This document shows positions 1 through 8,849 of a stretch of DNA of 64,000 bases, in pieces; position 1 is the stretch's first letter, and the number at the start of each line of letters is the position of its first letter. Where the stretch lies: the NCBI GenBank assembly GCA_910587575.1, contig CAJULU010000002.1:1-64000 (forward strand). Direction: 5' to 3'. The notes under the pieces were generated by a model. That model had not been told where the DNA came from. It ran no database searches and saw only the letters and a program-made list of their open reading frames with translations. Made by a program: the position numbers and the translations under genes. Source of the DNA: an uncultured Dorea sp. (GTDB lineage: Bacteria > Bacillota > Clostridia > Lachnospirales > Lachnospiraceae).

Positions 1-8
1 GTAAAATT

Positions 9-1549
9 ATGGATACAATTATGGACAAACTCATGGATAACCTAAAATCTTTTATACCCGCCTGGCTGGCTCCGGCAGCTACCTATCTGTACCTGCTCTC
101 AATGCTGCTGATCTTCCCTTTGTTTAACACAGATAAAATGTTCCATCTATATCTGGACAAACGGAATTTCTTTCTTGTTTCTTCTATTGTTTACCTGTGC
201 GTCATGCTCCCGCAGATTCTGATCGCATTATATGACTGGGGGAATGACATGACCATGCCAAAGAAACCAGATATCATCTTTACCCTGGCCTTACTGGCTG
301 CGCTTGCCATATCCACATTCCTTTCACGTAACATTACCTCGACGTTTTTCGAGATGTCTTCGCGAACCATCAGCGGATTATGTTTTCTGGTCATTCTGGC
401 CATTTATTTTGCCATACGGCAATATGGACGATTGGATAACCCCTTGCTATGGGTATGGATTGCCGGCAGTTCCGCCATCTACATCTGCGGAATCTTCTGT
501 GCCTGCGGCATTAATTTTTTTAACATACAGGATGGACTTAACGCTACACAAATCCGTATTTATCTGACCCCGATGAGCAATGTAAACTACACTGCCTGCT
601 ATGTCAGCCTCATGCTTCCGCCAGTCATGGTCATCTATATGTTATGTAAAGAAGTGTTTTCCCAGAAAATCTGTGGATACAATCTCTATCTTGGTTTTTT
701 GTTTACGCTTTTTATAAAACAGACAGTTCTATCATTGCAATGATCCTGGGAATCCTCTTATTAGGGTATTTTGCTTTGGAATCAGAAGCGTGGGCAGACC
801 GCTATACACAGATTACCGGAATTTATCTTGGCGCAAAGCTTACAATCTGTATCCTTCGCCTTTTATTCGGGGATAAACTCCATCCATTCCACGGTACGGG
901 CGCCATTGTTTTAGATTATAGGATACTGATTTGTGAAATACTTTGCTATCTGGCATTTCTTTTGGCATGGAAACGTAACCGGAAAATAATGCGTCAAAAG
1001 ATGGCAGGCGCCAGAAAAATTTTAGTAATTATTGTCCTGGCAGCCGCCGGAGTGGGCGCTTTTTGCATTCTATTTGCCAATATAAATGCTGCCAGACTAT
1101 CGAAAGAATCATTCTGGCAGAATCTTGTTCTCACAGATGCAACTTTTAATGAACGTGGATTCGTATGGCGCAGAACTGCAGCCGCAATTAAAGAGGAACC
1201 AATTATACACAAATTGTTTGGAAACGGAATGAACTCTTATGAAACCCTTATGCGTATCATGCGCAAACTCCCAGCCGATAGCGGATACGCAGATCCCCAT
1301 AATGAAATCCTGCAGATGACAACAGATATGGGACTGCTTGGTCTGATCGGTTACTTCGGCCTGCTGCTTTCAACGCTGGTCAGAGGGTTCCGTAACTGGA
1401 AGAACAATTCATTCTACATTATGGGCGTATTAACTCTGATTATCTATCTGATACAGGCCTTAATGAACGAATATTCGATTTATACACTTCCGTTTTTGTT
1501 CATTTTCCTTGCTTTAATGAATGGGAAATCTATCGAAATGTTAAAATAG
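9..1549 (+). pseudogene. Frameshifted O-antigen ligase/Wzy-type polysaccharide polymerase
   Basis: Two overlapping open frames (9-743 and 740-1549) together make one polytopic membrane protein of about 510 residues. The first part has several hydrophobic segments. The second carries a typical O-antigen ligase/Wzy periplasmic loop and ending (ERGFVWRR, FGNGMNSYE, DPHNEILQ, then more TM helices). Reading the second frame back past its ATG gives KTDSSIIAMILG from 716, the continuation expected after GFLFTLFI in the first frame. One missing A in the AAAA run at 716-719 explains the break. The family polymerises lipid-linked repeat units outside the membrane, which fits the adjoining polysaccharide operon. 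The gene may be dead, or the shift may be a sequencing error. Only 8 bases precede the first ATG, so the true start could lie outside the window. Confidence 0.8.
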
Positions 1550-1557
1550 ATAAGAAA

Positions 1558-1598
1558 TATAAGAGAATACACTGTACTCTTACAGGTATTCTCTTATA
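1558..1598 (+). terminator. Hairpin after the polymerase gene
   Basis: Perfect 13-bp inverted repeat (1558-1570 pairs with 1586-1598) with a 15-nt loop, nine bases after the polymerase stop codon. There is no clear T tract behind it, and its right arm runs into a dispersed repeat copy. It is probably a transcript end. Confidence 0.5.
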
Positions 1599-1660
1599 CC
1601 TTAGTGAACGAAGTCCACCAGCCCGTTAGGGCATGTATTAAGGTATGCCCTTGGGTATAC
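1595..1660. repeat. Dispersed ~60-bp palindromic repeat, copy A
   Basis: Single copy bounded by TATACC and GGGTATAC, with the family core AAGTCCACC and GGGCATG...TATGCCC. It is somewhat diverged from the tandem copies at 34.4 and 40.2 kb. It lies between the convergent polymerase and toxin genes. Confidence 0.75.
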
Positions 1661-1717
1661 TTTGATAGAAAAATTATGATACATACTATTATACAAAACA
1701 GACTGACAAGATTTCCG

Positions 1718-2128
1718 CTATAATTTAACCAATGTCTCCATCAATTTGGAAAAACGTTGAATTACTTCATATGATTTCCCATTTTTCTTTACAGCATAAT
1801 ATGTATTTTTTATAGATTCGCCTCTACTTTTTAAGAAAATTCCGATTATATCCATAACCTTTTCATAGGTTTTCCTGGTAACTTGGAAACCTTTCAACCA
1901 AATCAGTCCATAATGCAGTTCTAATTCTGTTCGGGGAGGAATCAAAATCACAAAATCTTTTCCGTTTAATGTGATTAACGCCCTCTTTTCATCCAAAGCT
2001 AATTGCAATACATCCTCATCACTTTTTCCGGCTTCAAACCTATTCAGTACATGAATCACATCATGCCCGTATTTTTCTAATACTGGAATTGACTTTTGTA
2101 TTATATTTTCATCTAACAGCACCTTCAT
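1718..2128 (-). CDS. DUF5615 PIN-like toxin
   Basis: A 136-residue protein beginning MKVLLDENI, with the early Asp-Glu pair, a GHDVIHV stretch, SDEDVLQLA and ALITLNGKDF. This is the pattern of the DUF5615 (Mut7-C/PIN-like) family, predicted RNases usually paired with DUF433 antitoxins. The start lies 2 nt after the stop of the DUF433 gene, so the pair is translationally linked in the common antitoxin-first order. No substrate can be read from the sequence; the toxin role is inferred from family and context. Confidence 0.8.
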   Translation of the reverse strand: MKVLLDENIIQKSIPVLEKYGHDVIHVLNRFEAGKSDEDVLQLALDEKRALITLNGKDFVILIPPRTELELHYGLIWLKGFQVTRKTYEKVMDIIGIFLKSRGESIKNTYYAVKKNGKSYEVIQRFSKLMETLVKL

Positions 2129-2130
2129 TT

Positions 2131-2652
2131 TTAACCTTCCTGATATGGGGCATCCAGAATTTCAATTACATATTCCATATCTGTTTCTATCTCTTCCCGT
2201 GTCAGTTTGTATTCCTCGCAGATTTCCCCAAAGGTCATTTCATCCTTTAAACATGCAACAATAAGACTAACTGGTATTCTGGTATTTTTTATTACAGGCA
2301 TACCATTTAATCTCTTTTCATCAACTTCAATACTCTTAAATCTTCTGGATATATTTTTTAAATATCTCTCAATTTCCTGATAGTACATATAACTATTTTC
2401 TCCTATCGGATTATCCTCATTTCTTTGGCTGATAATCTTATATTCCAACAAATTAAAACAATCTATTTTACTATTCTGCCTTATATAAAGATGATTTTTT
2501 ATATCATATTCGTGATCCAAAATCACTTTGGCAGTCTCTAAATCTTTCTCATTTTCCTCATCTGTTTCCTTTCCTTCAACTAAATCAATCACCAGTCTGA
2601 CTATGGAAGCTGTATACTCCGAAAATCCCTCTTCCTTTATTTCCGGAAGCAT
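2131..2652 (-). CDS. DUF433 antitoxin with long N-terminal extension
   Basis: A 173-residue protein. Residues ~105-165 (GMPVIKNTRIPVSLIVACL, then a FGEICEEYKLTREEI helix pair) match DUF433, a VapB-like winged-helix antitoxin that is normally only about 75 residues long. The first ~100 residues are acidic, lack a recognisable domain and more than double the usual length. It is the first gene of a two-gene operon with the DUF5615 toxin, and a good promoter lies at 2772-2800. It probably binds its own promoter and neutralises the toxin (family knowledge). Confidence 0.75.
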   Translation of the reverse strand: MLPEIKEEGFSEYTASIVRLVIDLVEGKETDEENEKDLETAKVILDHEYDIKNHLYIRQNSKIDCFNLLEYKIISQRNEDNPIGENSYMYYQEIERYLKNISRRFKSIEVDEKRLNGMPVIKNTRIPVSLIVACLKDEMTFGEICEEYKLTREEIETDMEYVIEILDAPYQEG

Positions 2653-2771
2653 GTCCTTTTTCTTAGAATCAATGGCTATCTTTCCAGCTATTCACCAGAC
2701 GCAGCTACTCCTGTAAGTAGAACAGCTCTCCAAACATCCGTCTGATATGCTTGTCCCACAATCTTATCTGT

Positions 2772-2800
2772 ATTATATAAAAATTGACCAGAAAAGTCTA
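2772..2800 (-). promoter_or_regulatory. Promoter of the DUF433/DUF5615 operon
   Basis: On the minus strand a -10 TATAAT (2772-2777) is preceded at 17 bp by a -35-like TAGACT (2795-2800). The block is nearly the same as the promoter of the polysaccharide operon at 16392-16420: same spacing, GACTTTTCT after the -35 start, TATAATACAGA at the -10, and a shared GACCAGAA segment read on the + strand. Confidence 0.6.
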
Positions 2801-2847
2801 CAAGTCGGATAAAAAAACAACAATCCTATGCTAATTATAATACCTAT

Positions 2848-3858
2848 TTACCACATTTTGAACTGTCTCTTCCTTTTTATCCTGTCCAGCCATTCGCAGG
2901 CCAGCGCCAGTACGTCCGTCATAAACATGCCTCTGACTGCCAGATAATATTGTATCCGAATATGCCGCTCCTGTTTCCCCACATATTTTTTGAAATTTCT
3001 TTTTAAGAAATTATCATATTCTTTTCGCTGCATTCTATGCGACTTTCTTTCTTTAAATGATGAAAATACGCTTGCAACCATTAATGGCCTGTAAGAATTG
3101 AGCAGCAACAGAAGCGCCGCTTCCCCATACTCTGGGTATCCACATTTCATAACGTACTGATATCTTTCAATTTCTATCTCAACACGCATAAAAAGGTCTT
3201 TTAATTTTCTGGCCGCCACAATACTGTTTTTTCGATATACATAATGATAAAGAATATCCGGAAGCAGTACCACCTTAGAGGCTGATTCCACCACTCGGTA
3301 CATAACTGCTATATCTTCATAATTTCTCCCCTCTGGAAAGGGAAATTTTTCAAATAAAGACCGGTCACACAATTTGTTCCATGTAAAACTATCAATCGTA
3401 CCCTCTAAGACTCTTGCCAAGGCTTCCTTGCCTGTACATATTTCTTTATCATCCACAATATGACGTGCAACATTCTTCTTATAGTCTCTGGAATATCCGC
3501 ATATAACCATCTGAGCCTCATATTTAAGCAGATCATCAAGCATAATCGAAATCATATCCGGCTCTATCCAATCATCCATATCAATAAAAATAACATACCT
3601 TCCGGTTGATACCCTGATTCCAGTATTCCGCGCCCTGGCTCTTCCGCCGTTAGATTGATGTACAACTCTGATCCTTTTGTCTCTGATTGAATAATCATCC
3701 AGAATCTGCGGACTGGAATCTATAGAACCATCATCCACAAAAAGAATTTCCAAATCTGTATAAGTCTGTGACAATATGGATTCAATACATTTATCAAGAT
3801 AGTCCTCACCATTATAAACCGTTACTATAACCGAAACCAATACATTTCCATCAGCCAT
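2848..3858 (-). CDS. Family 2 glycosyltransferase
   Basis: A 336-residue GT-A glycosyltransferase. SVIVTVYNGEDYL opens the nucleotide-binding fold, VDDGS is at ~41-45, GGRARARNTG at ~71-80, and the metal-binding acidic motif DMDD at ~93-96. The basic C-terminal third lacks membrane helices, so it is likely a cytosolic, membrane-associated transferase. It is the last gene of the leftward polysaccharide operon, 22 bp after the zinc-ribbon methyltransferase. The ATG at 3858 follows an AGAGGATAG ribosome site. Donor and acceptor sugars cannot be predicted. Confidence 0.9.
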   Translation of the reverse strand: MADGNVLVSVIVTVYNGEDYLDKCIESILSQTYTDLEILFVDDGSIDSSPQILDDYSIRDKRIRVVHQSNGGRARARNTGIRVSTGRYVIFIDMDDWIEPDMISIMLDDLLKYEAQMVICGYSRDYKKNVARHIVDDKEICTGKEALARVLEGTIDSFTWNKLCDRSLFEKFPFPEGRNYEDIAVMYRVVESASKVVLLPDILYHYVYRKNSIVAARKLKDLFMRVEIEIERYQYVMKCGYPEYGEAALLLLLNSYRPLMVASVFSSFKERKSHRMQRKEYDNFLKRNFKKYVGKQERHIRIQYYLAVRGMFMTDVLALACEWLDRIKRKRQFKMW

Positions 3859-3880
3859 CTTCTATCCTCTATAAAATACT

Positions 3881-4675
3881 TTATACCTTTTTGCATATTA
3901 ACACGGGCATATTTTTCATATATCCCAGTCTTCTATTCTCCTTTTCAGTCAGCATTTCCCCTGACAAATATACGTCTACATGAAAACCGGCTTCGGAAAA
4001 CCTCTCTTTAAAGTCTTTCCCATATAATCTGACATGATCTGCCTGACCATAATACTTCAGCCTCTTTTCATCCGTATCAATACGGTCATCTTCTAAAGTC
4101 TTTTTTAAGTCAAAGGCCACAGGAATCGTTAAAGCAAGCTTTCCATCCGCCTTTAAAACCCGCCTTAACTCCGATAATGCAGCTTTTTCATCCGGAATAT
4201 GTTCTAATACCATGCTGGCAATTACCAGGTCAAATGCGTTGTCTTCAAATTGCATATCTGTCATGTCCACAACATATTCTGCTTTACCAGCTTCGATATC
4301 TCCAGTTATATATTTAAGATTTTTATTTCGTAGGATCTTATCTTTTATTTCTTCCTCGGGAGCAAAATGCAGTACGCTTCCATTCATCTTTTCAATATCT
4401 GTATAGTTTGAAAGAATATACCATAACCATCTATACTTATCAACACTTTTACAGTAAGGACAGCCGCCGGGTCTTCCCCCTAATGCTACATCACGCTTTT
4501 CTCCTAATGGTGAATACGGACCAATATACTCATAATTATGAAACTTTTTCCCACAAGCGGAACATCTGCACTTTCTTGGAAACATATTTTTTGCCAGAAA
4601 ACTCTTCAGACATTTTCTATCAAACAGTGATGCTGTCCATTTCGGATGTGTAAAATACCATTTAGCCTCTCTCAT
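3881..4675 (-). CDS. SAM methyltransferase with N-terminal zinc ribbon
   Basis: A 264-residue class I methyltransferase (Methyltransf_11 type). Four or five cysteines (C36, C38, C41, then C72, C75) form a probable zinc ribbon, followed by the Rossmann part with VLHFAPEEE, a conserved DMTDMQFEDNAFDLV acidic loop, and LEHIPDEKAALSELRRVLK. Proteins of this shape are common in capsule and O-antigen loci and probably methylate a sugar or lipid-linked glycan, though the substrate is not shown. AGGAGATTTAT precedes the ATG. A 44-bp gap separates it from the upstream methyltransferase. Confidence 0.85.
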   Translation of the reverse strand: MREAKWYFTHPKWTASLFDRKCLKSFLAKNMFPRKCRCSACGKKFHNYEYIGPYSPLGEKRDVALGGRPGGCPYCKSVDKYRWLWYILSNYTDIEKMNGSVLHFAPEEEIKDKILRNKNLKYITGDIEAGKAEYVVDMTDMQFEDNAFDLVIASMVLEHIPDEKAALSELRRVLKADGKLALTIPVAFDLKKTLEDDRIDTDEKRLKYYGQADHVRLYGKDFKERFSEAGFHVDVYLSGEMLTEKENRRLGYMKNMPVLICKKV

Positions 4676-4719
4676 ATAAATCTCCTCTTATCATATAATC
4701 AGAATTTAACCTGTATCCA

Positions 4720-5502
4720 TTAACACTTATTTAAAACAACAATCATGTGTGCTCCTGACTTCTCATCGGCTTTCGCATTCACTTTGGTCAGAAAGTTATC
4801 CAGAGCTCTGAATCTAAGATAAAGAAACCTGTTGTCTGTTATGCGGAAATATTTTTTTAATGCATTAACTTTCCATATATATTCAATTGATTCCACTTGA
4901 TATCTGACCTGCGAACTATTTAACTCCTCTAAAAGAACATCCGCACTATAATGCCGGAAATGCTTGCCGGATCTAGGTCTGTTAATTGTTGGAACACTGA
5001 TGATAACTTTTCCTCCTGCTCTTACACAGCGAAACAGATTACAAATAACACCTTCCAGCAATTCATCGGGAATATGTTCCAACGTTTCTATACAAGTAAC
5101 ACAATCATATTCTTCTTTTTCATCCGAAATATCTAATTCATGATAAACCTCTTCCACTTCCGAATTCAGTATTCCAGCAAGCTTTATTGCCTTTTCAGAT
5201 ATATCAATTCCTTTCATCTTATTCAACCCGTGAAAATGATCGCAATCTGATTTTATCAGAGATAGCAGACGGCCATCTCCACATCCAACATCCAGTATGG
5301 AATTCGGTCGTACCGTATATAATTTTTCCAGTACAGCATACATATATGCCAGATATTCAAATCCCCATCTCAGCGATCTCTCCATAACCGGGAAACAATG
5401 TTTTCCTACTTTCCTGTATTCTGGAATATAGTGATATGGAAATTTATATTGATTATCCTGAATCGTATATTCTTTCGTTCTTTTTTCATCAAAAGATTTC
5501 AT
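4720..5502 (-). CDS. Class I SAM-dependent methyltransferase
   Basis: A 260-residue protein with a classic SAM-binding motif I (ILDVGCGDGRLL, ~69-80), motif II-like YDCVTCIETLEHIP and GGKVIISVPT. It is a typical methyltransferase of polysaccharide loci. Its ATG overlaps the TGA of the upstream glycosyltransferase by 4 bp, showing translational coupling. It may act on the same glycan as the second methyltransferase downstream; the target position is unknown. Confidence 0.85.
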   Translation of the reverse strand: MKSFDEKRTKEYTIQDNQYKFPYHYIPEYRKVGKHCFPVMERSLRWGFEYLAYMYAVLEKLYTVRPNSILDVGCGDGRLLSLIKSDCDHFHGLNKMKGIDISEKAIKLAGILNSEVEEVYHELDISDEKEEYDCVTCIETLEHIPDELLEGVICNLFRCVRAGGKVIISVPTINRPRSGKHFRHYSADVLLEELNSSQVRYQVESIEYIWKVNALKKYFRITDNRFLYLRFRALDNFLTKVNAKADEKSGAHMIVVLNKC

Positions 5503-6665
5503 CTGTTTTCACCTCTAATACTATTTTTAAACTCTTTAACCGAATTTTTCCCTTCCCATTTATGACTTTTTTCACAGTATACACTTATGCCCGTTTCTCC
5601 TTCAAAAAGCTTAATATATTTTTTATAGAGTCTGCTTCCATTTGCATATACTCCTGTCCGGACAGCCTCTCTTATATGCCCCTCATCTCCCGGCAGAAAT
5701 TTATAATGCTGCAGGATAAGTTCAAAGGGCGCTTTTATATCATCATATAATGGATAGATATGATGCGAACCAAGCATAAAACGATTATCCGAAACATAAA
5801 ACAGCGGTACTTTCGTCCTAATTGCATTGACCTCTCCAAAAACTCTTTCTAAAAAGCCCCCTCCGACCTGGTTAATGTCCGGATCATACGAATACGAGTC
5901 TGCCTCATCATAATAAATGTATTCTTCCCGAAAATGATCAATAGCAATCTCTTTTGATCCAATAATTCCTTTCGGATACATTTCTAACATAACAGCTTTT
6001 ACTGCAATCATTTTCTTCTGTTGCAGCTCTTTTACATATTCTGATAACGGCAGATTCTCCATTTCTTCATATTCCAGGAATTCATCAGAATCCACAACGA
6101 GATACCAGCGATGGAGCCCGGCCTCTGCAATCACGTAGTTTGTCCAGGCTGTTTTTCTTTTCGAATTGTAGGTTTCTTTCACCGTATATAGAATAACATC
6201 CGGCTGTTCTTTCAGCATCTCAAAAGTTCCATCATCTGAATCATTATCTACAATAAGAAACTTTACGTGTCCTCCAATTTTTCTATAATGTTCCAGGAAT
6301 TTATTCATTCGGATTAATTCATTTTTTTCTACACATACAATCAGAATATCATTTTCTTCTATTTCATGATCCCGGACTTTATCAGGTATGCAATTATAAA
6401 ATGCTTCCATCATAATGAATGCCGCCTTATCATTTGATGTTATAATTGATCTCTTAAACGCCTTATACCAATATTCCTTATCTTTGATAAGAGTCTGATA
6501 ATCCCATTGCTTTAATCTATTTAATCGTTCTCTTCTTATCCCTGTATTTTTCAAAAAACTGAAAGAATTGCGCAATAAGACCGCAATATCAACTCCCAAA
6601 AAACGGATAAAGAGACTTAATACTCCATTTCTTTCCCTGTAATTCTTATTCTTAATGATTTTCAT
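5499..6665 (-). CDS. Glycosyltransferase family 2-like (Glyco_tranf_2_4 type)
   Basis: A 388-residue protein. The catalytic part carries DILIVCVEKNE (~106-116), a VDNDSDDGTFEML loop (~139-151), and VVDSDEF with an acidic DSDE at ~192-195. This is the pattern of the Glyco_tranf_2_4 group, GT2-like enzymes that often decorate surface glycans. It is closely related over its whole length to its upstream neighbour at 6689-7846, so the two arose by tandem duplication. The C-terminal ~150 residues (GSHHIYPLYDD, LQHYKFLPGDE) are almost invariant between the copies. Confidence 0.85.
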   Translation of the reverse strand: MKIIKNKNYRERNGVLSLFIRFLGVDIAVLLRNSFSFLKNTGIRRERLNRLKQWDYQTLIKDKEYWYKAFKRSIITSNDKAAFIMMEAFYNCIPDKVRDHEIEENDILIVCVEKNELIRMNKFLEHYRKIGGHVKFLIVDNDSDDGTFEMLKEQPDVILYTVKETYNSKRKTAWTNYVIAEAGLHRWYLVVDSDEFLEYEEMENLPLSEYVKELQQKKMIAVKAVMLEMYPKGIIGSKEIAIDHFREEYIYYDEADSYSYDPDINQVGGGFLERVFGEVNAIRTKVPLFYVSDNRFMLGSHHIYPLYDDIKAPFELILQHYKFLPGDEGHIREAVRTGVYANGSRLYKKYIKLFEGETGISVYCEKSHKWEGKNSVKEFKNSIRGENR

Positions 6666-6688
6666 GATGTGTTTCTCCGATTTAAGAT

Positions 6689-7846
6689 TTAAATACTATT
6701 TTTAAATTCTCTGACCGTGTTTTCTCCTTCCCATTTTCGGCTTTTTTCATAAAATACACATACACCTTTTTCAGCTTCAAAAAGTCTGATATATTTTTTA
6801 TACAATTTGCTTCCATTTGCATATACACCAGTCTTTATCGCCTCTCTTATATGCGGTTCATCTCCTGGCAGGAATTTGTAATGCTGCAGAACCAGTTCAA
6901 AAGGAGCTTTTATATCATCATATAATGGATAGATATGATGTGATCCAAGCATAAAACGATAATCTGAAACAAAAAAAAGAGGTGCCTTTGTCCTAATACC
7001 ATTAACCTCTCCAAAAACTCTCTCCAGAAAACCTCCCCCGATCTGATTTCTGTCTGAATCATACGAATAAGAATCCGCCTCATCATAATAAATATACTCT
7101 TCACGAAACTGATCCTTATTAATATCTTTGGAACCGATCACTCCTTTCGGATACATATCAAGCATAACGGCCTTTAACACAGTTTTTTTATTCTGTTGCA
7201 TAATATTTATATATTTTGTTAAAAGTATTTTATCCATACCTTCATAGGCTAAAAATTCGTCAGAATCAACAACAAGATACCAGCGCTTTATTCCCGCCTG
7301 GGCAATCACATAATTCGTCCAGGCTGTCTTTCTTCGTGAATTATAAGTTTCTTTCACTGTATACAGAATAACGTCTGGCTGTCCTTTTAACATTTCAAAT
7401 GTTCCATCATCTGAATCATTGTCAACAATAAGAAACTTTACCTCTGTTCCGCCTATCTTTCTATAGTGTTCCAGCCAGTGCTCCATTCTGACAATTTCGT
7501 TTTTTACTACACAGACAATCAGTATATCATTTTTTCTTATTTCAACATTCGTAACCTTTGTGGGAATACAATGATAGAACACCTCGGCCATTTCGAAACC
7601 TAACTGGTCATTTGAAAACAGTATCATCCGTCTGAACGCTTTATACCAGTAATTTTTATCAGGTATCATCGCAGTACGATTCCAACATGCCAGCTTTTTT
7701 AATCTCTCTCTTCTTTTACCGATATGCATTGTAAAACTAAAAAAATTCTTTAAAAGAATTCCCGTTTTTAACCCCAGATAGTGAATGAAAAGATTGGTTA
7801 TTCCTTCAATATTTCTGAAACTCCTGTTGCTAATATTTCTCATCAT
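6689..7846 (-). CDS. Glycosyltransferase family 2-like, tandem paralogue
   Basis: A 385-residue protein sharing VDNDSDDGTFEML, TVKETYNS, KTAWTNYVIA, DSDE (~194-197) and the GSHHIYPLYDDIKAPFEL tail with the next gene. The N-terminal ~100 residues and the acidic region after DSDE differ most, so acceptor recognition may have diverged. It lies 23 bp upstream of the paralogue in the same operon. A Met-Met start at 7846 follows TAGGAAAAGC. Confidence 0.85.
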   Translation of the reverse strand: MMRNISNRSFRNIEGITNLFIHYLGLKTGILLKNFFSFTMHIGKRRERLKKLACWNRTAMIPDKNYWYKAFRRMILFSNDQLGFEMAEVFYHCIPTKVTNVEIRKNDILIVCVVKNEIVRMEHWLEHYRKIGGTEVKFLIVDNDSDDGTFEMLKGQPDVILYTVKETYNSRRKTAWTNYVIAQAGIKRWYLVVDSDEFLAYEGMDKILLTKYINIMQQNKKTVLKAVMLDMYPKGVIGSKDINKDQFREEYIYYDEADSYSYDSDRNQIGGGFLERVFGEVNGIRTKAPLFFVSDYRFMLGSHHIYPLYDDIKAPFELVLQHYKFLPGDEPHIREAIKTGVYANGSKLYKKYIRLFEAEKGVCVFYEKSRKWEGENTVREFKNSI

Positions 7847-7855
7847 ATGCTTTTC

Positions 7856-7987
7856 CTATATCTCTTTCATTTCTCCGACGCCCGTCTTTTCATCTTCCCG
7901 CCCCAACTCCTCCACCGGAAAAGACACCGTCATAACCGCTGCCATGGCTAATGCCGCAAACTTCTTCAATTCCCGCTTCATTGTCAT
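7856..7987 (-). pseudogene. Truncated copy of a secreted-protein leader (43 aa)
   Basis: A short frame with its own AAAGGAG site encodes a signal-peptide-like start (MTMKRELKKFAALAMAAVM) followed by EELGREDEKTGVGE, then stops after 43 residues. It closely matches the first ~45 residues of the 251-aa secreted protein at 28565-29320, including the ribosome site. The rest of that protein is absent, so this is a truncated duplicate inside the polysaccharide operon. It could still be translated as a tiny exported peptide. Confidence 0.7.
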
Positions 7988-8049
7988 TAATTTCTCCTTT
8001 ACAATCTCATATAAATTCTGAAAGCATTTTCTATCAGTAATTTACCCTG

Positions 8050-8688
8050 TTAATGTTTATTTAAAAATTGTGCAAAGTCAAAAGCATATTCTACATATCT
8101 GATTCCACTGCCTTTGTTATAGAAATCCATCACATATTTGTTAATCCTTCTCAGTTTAAAAGTATAGCTTATTCCTTCATAATCCTTATCCGTAAAAACA
8201 ACAAGATTATTACACTTCATCTGCAACCATTTTCTGACTTCTTCCTCCGACATATCTATATCGCTGGCAATAACATACAACTTATCATAATTAATTCTTT
8301 TTATCCGTAGATACCATTTTTCTTCTGCCTCTTCCGAACTCTTATAATGCATAAAATATATGGTAATTTTTTTATCTCCTTCGCCTAATTCCGCTACAGG
8401 AAAAGATTTATCACTTTCTATAAAAGTTAATTTCTGATCAACATAATATCTGATATCAAAGCAAAACTTCTGAAAGTCTTTTTCAACCATCTGTAAGTTA
8501 ACTGTAGGGGATAAAAACTGCATTTTCAAACTATTATAGACAAATCCACCCATACAGTTAGAGGCAAGAATCGTAAACCCCGTATTGTTTACTGCTTTCC
8601 TCAACTTTATTTCATAACTATACCAATGTCTGAATTTTATGATTATCTTAGATAATTTCTTTTTAATCCTAACAATTAAATTTCTCAT
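8050..8688 (-). CDS. DUF1919 family exopolysaccharide protein
   Basis: A 212-residue protein with the DUF1919 hallmarks: FTILASNCMGGFVYNSL near the start, FLSPTVNLQM, and later a short YVIASD and NLVVFTDKDY. The family recurs in capsule and exopolysaccharide clusters and is thought to act on the glycan, but no reaction is established. The basic N-terminus could contact membrane. It lies between the ABC flippase gene and the truncated leader copy, in the same direction. Confidence 0.85.
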   Translation of the reverse strand: MRNLIVRIKKKLSKIIIKFRHWYSYEIKLRKAVNNTGFTILASNCMGGFVYNSLKMQFLSPTVNLQMVEKDFQKFCFDIRYYVDQKLTFIESDKSFPVAELGEGDKKITIYFMHYKSSEEAEEKWYLRIKRINYDKLYVIASDIDMSEEEVRKWLQMKCNNLVVFTDKDYEGISYTFKLRRINKYVMDFYNKGSGIRYVEYAFDFAQFLNKH

Positions 8689-8690
8689 TT

Positions 8691-8849
8691 TTATACTCCC
8701 TTCTCCTTACTTCTATAAGCCTCTATAATATACTCACACGCTTTTAAACTAGCAAGCTGCATAACCTCAAAATCATTAAGATCATCAGCAATGCAACGCC
8801 GTACCACAATTTCTGATTCCCTAGCCGTCAGAATAATGGGGCAGATTCC
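8691..8849 (-). other. Open-frame remnant between flippase and DUF1919 genes
   Basis: Between the flippase stop and the DUF1919 start a frame stays open for about 52 codons up to a TAA at 8691. It overlaps the last codons of the flippase gene in another frame. The reading (ILTARESEIVVRRC, then DDLNDFEVMQLASLKACEY) looks like the tail of a lost protein, or a 39-aa protein starting at GTG 8807. No family is recognised. Confidence 0.25.
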
